Made by a program: the position numbers and the translations under genes. From NCBI GenBank assembly GCA_026418675.1, contig JAOAAX010000012.1:1-59169 (forward strand): a stretch of DNA of 59,169 bases, given 5' to 3'. The notes under the pieces are model-generated. The model saw nothing but the letters and a program-made list of their open reading frames with translations, was not told where the DNA came from and did not search any database. The DNA comes from Chthoniobacterales bacterium. GTDB taxonomy: Bacteria > Verrucomicrobiota > Verrucomicrobiia > Chthoniobacterales > DYNR01. Each line of letters starts with the position of its first letter. Position 1 is the stretch's first letter. Below, piece by piece: positions 55,667-59,169 of the stretch.

Positions 55667-56554
55667 CTAAGTTTTTTGAAGGGGGTTTAGGTTAATTGGG
55701 AACGGAGAAAAATGCAAGTTATTTTGATGGGCGAATTTGGATTGGGGCTGGGAGTTATTGAGCCTGGAGAGGGCGAGTTGAGCGTATGGGGGATGGATTT
55801 CGAAGCCGAGCCAGAATCTGCCGAGGTTTCTCGCTGCGAGGGCCGTTGTGCCCGAACCGAGGAAGGGGTCGAGGACAATGTCGTTGGGATCTGTCGCGAG
55901 GAGGAGGAGTGCTTGGATGAGTGCGAGGGGTTTTTGGGTTGGGTGGCCGCATTTTTCTCGGGAGGAGCCTTTTAGGCTTGGGATGCGGAGGATGTTGGTG
56001 GCGAATTTGCCCGCGGCGAGATGAGCTGCGCGGGCTTGAGGGTTTTTGTAACGTTTGTCACGGAGGTAACGCGCGATAGTAGAAGGATCATAAGGGATGC
56101 GGAGGGCGTGTTTGTGGAATTTTGGTTTGTTTTTGCGAAGGAGAAGGATGAGTTCGTAGGCTGGGGTGAGGCTGTCACGGCGTTCGTTGTAGCCGACGAC
56201 GCGGTCCCAGATGATGAGGTCGTGGAATTTCCAGAGTTGGGTCGCGGCGGAAAGCACGTGGAGGAAGCCGTGTTCGCGTTTTCCGATTTGGCCGAAGAGA
56301 AAGAGGAGGCCATCTGAGCGGAGGGCACGCATGGCCTGATTGAGCCAAGAGAGAGTCCACTGGAGGTAGTCGTTAAAAGTTTGCCATTGGTTATCCCATG
56401 GTTCGTTGAGGACGCGGAAGTAGGGAGGGTCGGCGACGATAGCTTGGATGGAGTTGTCAGGGAGAAGAGGGAGGTAGGTAAGAGCGTCGCCGATGTGGAT
56501 GGTGTTGAGTTGGATGGGGAATGGAGGAGTGGGTGAGTTTTCTGGTGGTTTCAA
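55667..56554 (-). CDS. Orphan DNA methyltransferase (N4/N6 type)
   Basis: About 296 residues if started at TTG 56554; the frame continues to another TTG at 56665 that overlaps the symporter gene, so the start is uncertain. Motif [20 protein letters not shown] comes first and motif [19 protein letters not shown] comes last, after HPTQKPLAL. This is the beta-class order of N6-adenine or N4-cytosine methyltransferases. No restriction endonuclease or specificity subunit lies next to it, so it is probably a solitary methylase used for regulation or protection. It is 35 bases downstream of the symporter. Confidence 0.85.
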   Translation of the reverse strand: MKPPENSPTPPFPIQLNTIHIGDALTYLPLLPDNSIQAIVADPPYFRVLNEPWDNQWQTFNDYLQWTLSWLNQAMRALRSDGLLFLFGQIGKREHGFLHVLSAATQLWKFHDLIIWDRVVGYNERRDSLTPAYELILLLRKNKPKFHKHALRIPYDPSTIARYLRDKRYKNPQARAAHLAAGKFATNILRIPSLKGSSREKCGHPTQKPLALIQALLLLATDPNDIVLDPFLGSGTTALAARNLGRFWLGFEIHPPYAQLALSRLNNSQPQSKFAHQNNLHFSPFPINLNPLQKT

Positions 56555-56589
56555 GGTGAGTGATTTTATTATTAGTGGAGGGAGGGAGG

Positions 56590-57888
56590 TTATCGAAGGG
56601 AAGAGGTGTTGTGGTCGAAGAAGCGGTTGAGGTCGAGCTGATTTTCTTTTTTTGCGACGTAGCAAGCGGCGATGGCGTCGCCGGTGACATTAACGGCTGT
56701 GCGTGCCATGTCGAGTAGGCGGTCAACGCCGAGGATTAAGGCGATGCCGTCGGTAGGGATGCCAACTTGTTGAAGGACTAGAGTGAGGAGAATTAAGCCA
56801 ACGCCGGGGATGCCGGCTGTTCCAATGGAAGCGAGAGTTGCAGTAAGTAGAATTGTCAAATAATCTAAAGAGGTAAGAGGGATATTAAAAACTTGAGCGA
56901 GGAAAACAGTGGCACTTCCTTGCATAATGGCTGTGCCATCCATGTTTATGGTTGCGCCAAGAGGAATGGTGAAGGATGCGATTTGGTTGCTTACGCCGAG
57001 TTTCTTTTCTACAGTGTTGAGGGTGACTGGAAGAGTGGCGTTACTGGAAGAAGTTGCAAAAGCGAAAGTAAGAACATCGCGGAATTTTCGGTAAAAGCAG
57101 AGAGGAGAAAGTCCTGTGAGAATTTTCAACAGGAGAGGATAGATTAGACCTGCATGAATGGCGAGAGCAAGGAGGACGGATATAAAGTAGAGGAATAGGG
57201 GGAGGAGAGTTTGCCAGCCTTGAGTTGCAAAAGTCCGAGCGAGGAGTGCAAATACGCCAATGGGAGCTAGACGAATGGTGATGGAAACTAGGGTTAGTAG
57301 GACCTCATTCAATTCAAATAAAAAGGATGAGATGGATTTTGAGGAGGAATTCGCGGCTGTGAGATTGAGAGCTATGCCAAAAAATATGGCTGAAGTGATT
57401 ACTGCGAGCATTTGGCCTTCAGCCATTGCAGCGAGGATGTTGCGTGGGAAAATGGAGAGTAGAGTATCTAAAAAAAATGGGGATGGTGGAGGTGTAAAGG
57501 GGATTTGTTGGGCTGAGTTAAGTTGGAAATTTCGACCTGGGGAAAGTAGGGAGGCTACGAGGAGTGCTAAGGAGATAGCCAGGGCTGTAGTAGCCAGATA
57601 AAAGATAAAAGTTCGTAGGCCGATGCGTCCAAGTTTGCGTAAGTCACCAAGTGAGGCGACTCCACAAGTGAGGGAAACAAAGACTATGGGGACAACCAGC
57701 ATGGTTAATAGGCGAAGAAAAATTTGTCCGATGAGGTAGAGTGCGCCGTCAGTAAGGTAGGTCTGGATAAATTTTTGAGAGTTTGGCAGGATTGCAGAGA
57801 GATGATGCAGTGCAGTTCCTACCAAAGCACCAAGAAGAAGGGAAATGAGAATCGAGTTGGGAGAAGGAGAGAGAGTTTTATGGGGCAT
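56590..57888 (-). CDS. Sodium/proton-coupled dicarboxylate or glutamate symporter (DctA/GltP family)
   Basis: 432 residues, eight hydrophobic segments plus two re-entrant hairpins. Family marks: LRLLTMLVVPIVFVSL, ATSSSNATLPVTLNTV (first hairpin, Ser-rich), PLGATINMDGTAIMQG (NMDGT cation site) and GIPGVGLILLTLVLQQVG (second hairpin). It imports C4-dicarboxylates, aspartate or glutamate. The Arg/Asp in the last helix region (DRLLDMARTAVNVTGDA) favours acidic substrates, but dicarboxylate versus amino acid is open. It lies between pgsA and the methyltransferase on the same strand. Confidence 0.9.
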   Translation of the reverse strand: MPHKTLSPSPNSILISLLLGALVGTALHHLSAILPNSQKFIQTYLTDGALYLIGQIFLRLLTMLVVPIVFVSLTCGVASLGDLRKLGRIGLRTFIFYLATTALAISLALLVASLLSPGRNFQLNSAQQIPFTPPPSPFFLDTLLSIFPRNILAAMAEGQMLAVITSAIFFGIALNLTAANSSSKSISSFLFELNEVLLTLVSITIRLAPIGVFALLARTFATQGWQTLLPLFLYFISVLLALAIHAGLIYPLLLKILTGLSPLCFYRKFRDVLTFAFATSSSNATLPVTLNTVEKKLGVSNQIASFTIPLGATINMDGTAIMQGSATVFLAQVFNIPLTSLDYLTILLTATLASIGTAGIPGVGLILLTLVLQQVGIPTDGIALILGVDRLLDMARTAVNVTGDAIAACYVAKKENQLDLNRFFDHNTSSLR

Positions 57889-57912
57889 TTTTTTGGGAGA
57901 AAGTAAATGGAA

Positions 57913-58479
57913 CTAAGTTAGGAGGAGGTTTTTGTTTTTTTGGTAGTAAGCAGCGCCGGAGTATAGTGTTAAAAGGGTTGTTATGAGGATTAAAATTTTG
58001 CCCAAGAGAGGTAGGGCCGGAGAATTATGGAGGGAAGCCAGCATGGGAATTTCAGCTAGGGAAGCGTAGGAGAGGAAGTAAATGATTGTGATAATTTGCC
58101 ATGCGGTTTTGTGTTTCCCAAGTCGCTCGGCAGGAAGGATGATCCCTTTGGAACTGGCTAGGAGTCGGAGACCTGTTATTAGGAATTCGCGGGTAATTAT
58201 TAATATGACAACCCAAGCTGGAATTAAGTGCTCAGCGGATAAGAGGATGAAAGCTGAAGTAGTGAGGATTTTATCAGCAAGCGGGTCCATCAGTTTGCCG
58301 AAATCGGTGATAAGGTTGAGCTTTCGGGCGAGAGTTCCGTCGAGGTAATCCGTCATTGCGGCCAGTAAGAAAAGGAAGAGGGCGAGGGTATTCTGGAAGG
58401 GGATAGGAAAACTCATGGAGGCTACAAAAAACAAAACGAGGATTAGCCTTGAAAGAGTAAGTTGGTTGGGGAGGTTCAT
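57913..58479 (-). CDS. pgsA: CDP-diacylglycerol-glycerol-3-phosphate 3-phosphatidyltransferase
   Basis: 188 residues, inner-membrane enzyme making phosphatidylglycerol phosphate. The CDP-alcohol phosphotransferase signature D-G-x2-A-R-x8-G-x3-D-x3-D is in DYLDGTLARKLNLITDFG continuing as KLMDPLADK. The N-terminal MNLPNQLTLSRL is typical. Four to five hydrophobic helices are visible. It starts about 65 bases downstream of the rRNA terminator and is followed by the symporter after 24 bases. Confidence 0.95.
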   Translation of the reverse strand: MNLPNQLTLSRLILVLFFVASMSFPIPFQNTLALFLFLLAAMTDYLDGTLARKLNLITDFGKLMDPLADKILTTSAFILLSAEHLIPAWVVILIITREFLITGLRLLASSKGIILPAERLGKHKTAWQIITIIYFLSYASLAEIPMLASLHNSPALPLLGKILILITTLLTLYSGAAYYQKNKNLLLT

Positions 58480-58544
58480 CCGAAAAGGTTTTCAATCGGG
58501 TTCGAGAGGGAGGGTCATTCTAGCACGAACAAGTGAGCTATTGA

Positions 58545-58581
58545 AGAAAAAAAACAACCCCGATGGGTTACCATCGGGGTT
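58545..58581 (-). terminator. rRNA operon intrinsic terminator
   Basis: Perfect 11-bp stem AACCCCGATGG / CCATCGGGGTT with a four-base loop (58556-58581), followed on the minus strand by an oligo-T stretch. It lies six bases beyond the 5S 3' end. Confidence 0.93.
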
Positions 58582-58586
58582 TGGAT

Positions 58587-58701
58587 TCTGGCAACGACCT
58601 ACTCTCGCACAACCTATAGATGCACTACCATCGGCGCTGCGGCGTTTCACTTCCGGGTTCGGAATGGGACCGGGTGGTTCCACCGCGCTATGGTCACCAG
58701 A
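58587..58701 (-). rRNA. rrf: 5S ribosomal RNA
   Basis: About 115 bases. Terminal helix TCTGG/CCAGA, the conserved internal stretch CCCATTCCGAACCCGGAAGT and the 3' segment GCGAGAGTAGGTCG identify it. Ends are set from the terminal helix and may be off by a few bases. Confidence 0.95.
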
Positions 58702-58890
58702 CGGCAACGTTTTTCGCTTCACGAAATTTTGCGAAAACCGCTGAGTGTCTGGTGGCAAATAGCGTGTTTTTGTAGGGTTAGTTTGTGATGTTATGAATTT
58801 TTTTTTGCGCTGGCAAGGAAGTTCGCTGAAATCCGCACACACATAGGGAAAAAGAAAAGTTGGAACGAAACCTAAGATTTTCGATTTAAG

Positions 58891-59169
<279 letters not shown>

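Noticed and set aside
58274-58842. Short frames over the 5S rRNA and terminator
   Set aside because: They overlap structural RNA and have no protein family features.

Overview
The window looks like a stretch of chromosome from a Gram-negative, aerobic, probably flagellated bacterium. Gram-negative character comes from an exported beta-barrel-like protein and a secreted TPR/SRPBCC/MscS gene set. Aerobic metabolism is suggested by 2-oxoglutarate dehydrogenase E1/E2 and malate dehydrogenase, and motility by a chemoreceptor and a YjfB-type motility protein. The gene style (short RpoD-like sigma factor, CvpA-like protein, QueCED, TypA) would fit the Verrucomicrobiota/PVC group, but that is an inference; the 23S rRNA fragment at the right end would settle it. 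There is no CRISPR array, no insertion sequence and no recognisable prophage.

Layout. 1-7.5 kb (mostly minus strand): a partial PD-(D/E)XK-like coiled-coil protein, clpB, panD, then hisS-aspS. 7.9-11 kb (plus): primary-type sigma factor, msrB, msrA, cvpA-like. 11-13.1 kb (minus): CBS/DRTGG inorganic pyrophosphatase and a small motility protein. 13.2-21.2 kb (plus): galE, sucAB, purC, an ABC exporter. 21.4-28.5 kb (plus): a near-consensus sigma-54 promoter, an outer-membrane-type protein and urtABCDE, a nitrogen-scavenging urea uptake operon. It is followed by 1.85 kb of apparently decayed DNA where urease or amidase genes might be expected. 30.4-33.6 kb (plus): an orphan GspF-like protein and gatC-gatA. 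33.7-37.5 kb: an AT-rich island with a GT-C-like membrane protein and two pseudogenes (FkbM methyltransferase and a second copy of the PD-(D/E)XK-like family seen at position 1). 37.5-44.8 kb (minus): typA, then an overlapping TPR/coiled-coil, SRPBCC and MscS-type operon. 45-48.8 kb (minus): parA, a proline-rich ribbon-helix-helix-like protein and queC-queE-queD in one tightly packed operon. 49-53.4 kb (plus): mdh, trmL, then rnr, with three tRNAs on the minus strand between. 53.5-59.2 kb (minus): chemoreceptor, orphan DNA methyltransferase, dicarboxylate/glutamate symporter, pgsA, and the end of an rRNA operon (23S 3' end, 5S, terminator).

The most notable points are the sigma-54-driven porin-plus-urea-transporter operon with an internal terminator and an enlarged UrtE, the parA/RHH pair fused by overlap to queuosine-precursor genes, the secreted TPR-SRPBCC-MscS cassette, the poly-T tract at the msrA start, and a switch of G/C strand bias covering roughly 16-33.6 kb. 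All family assignments are from reading the translated sequence; no database search was run.
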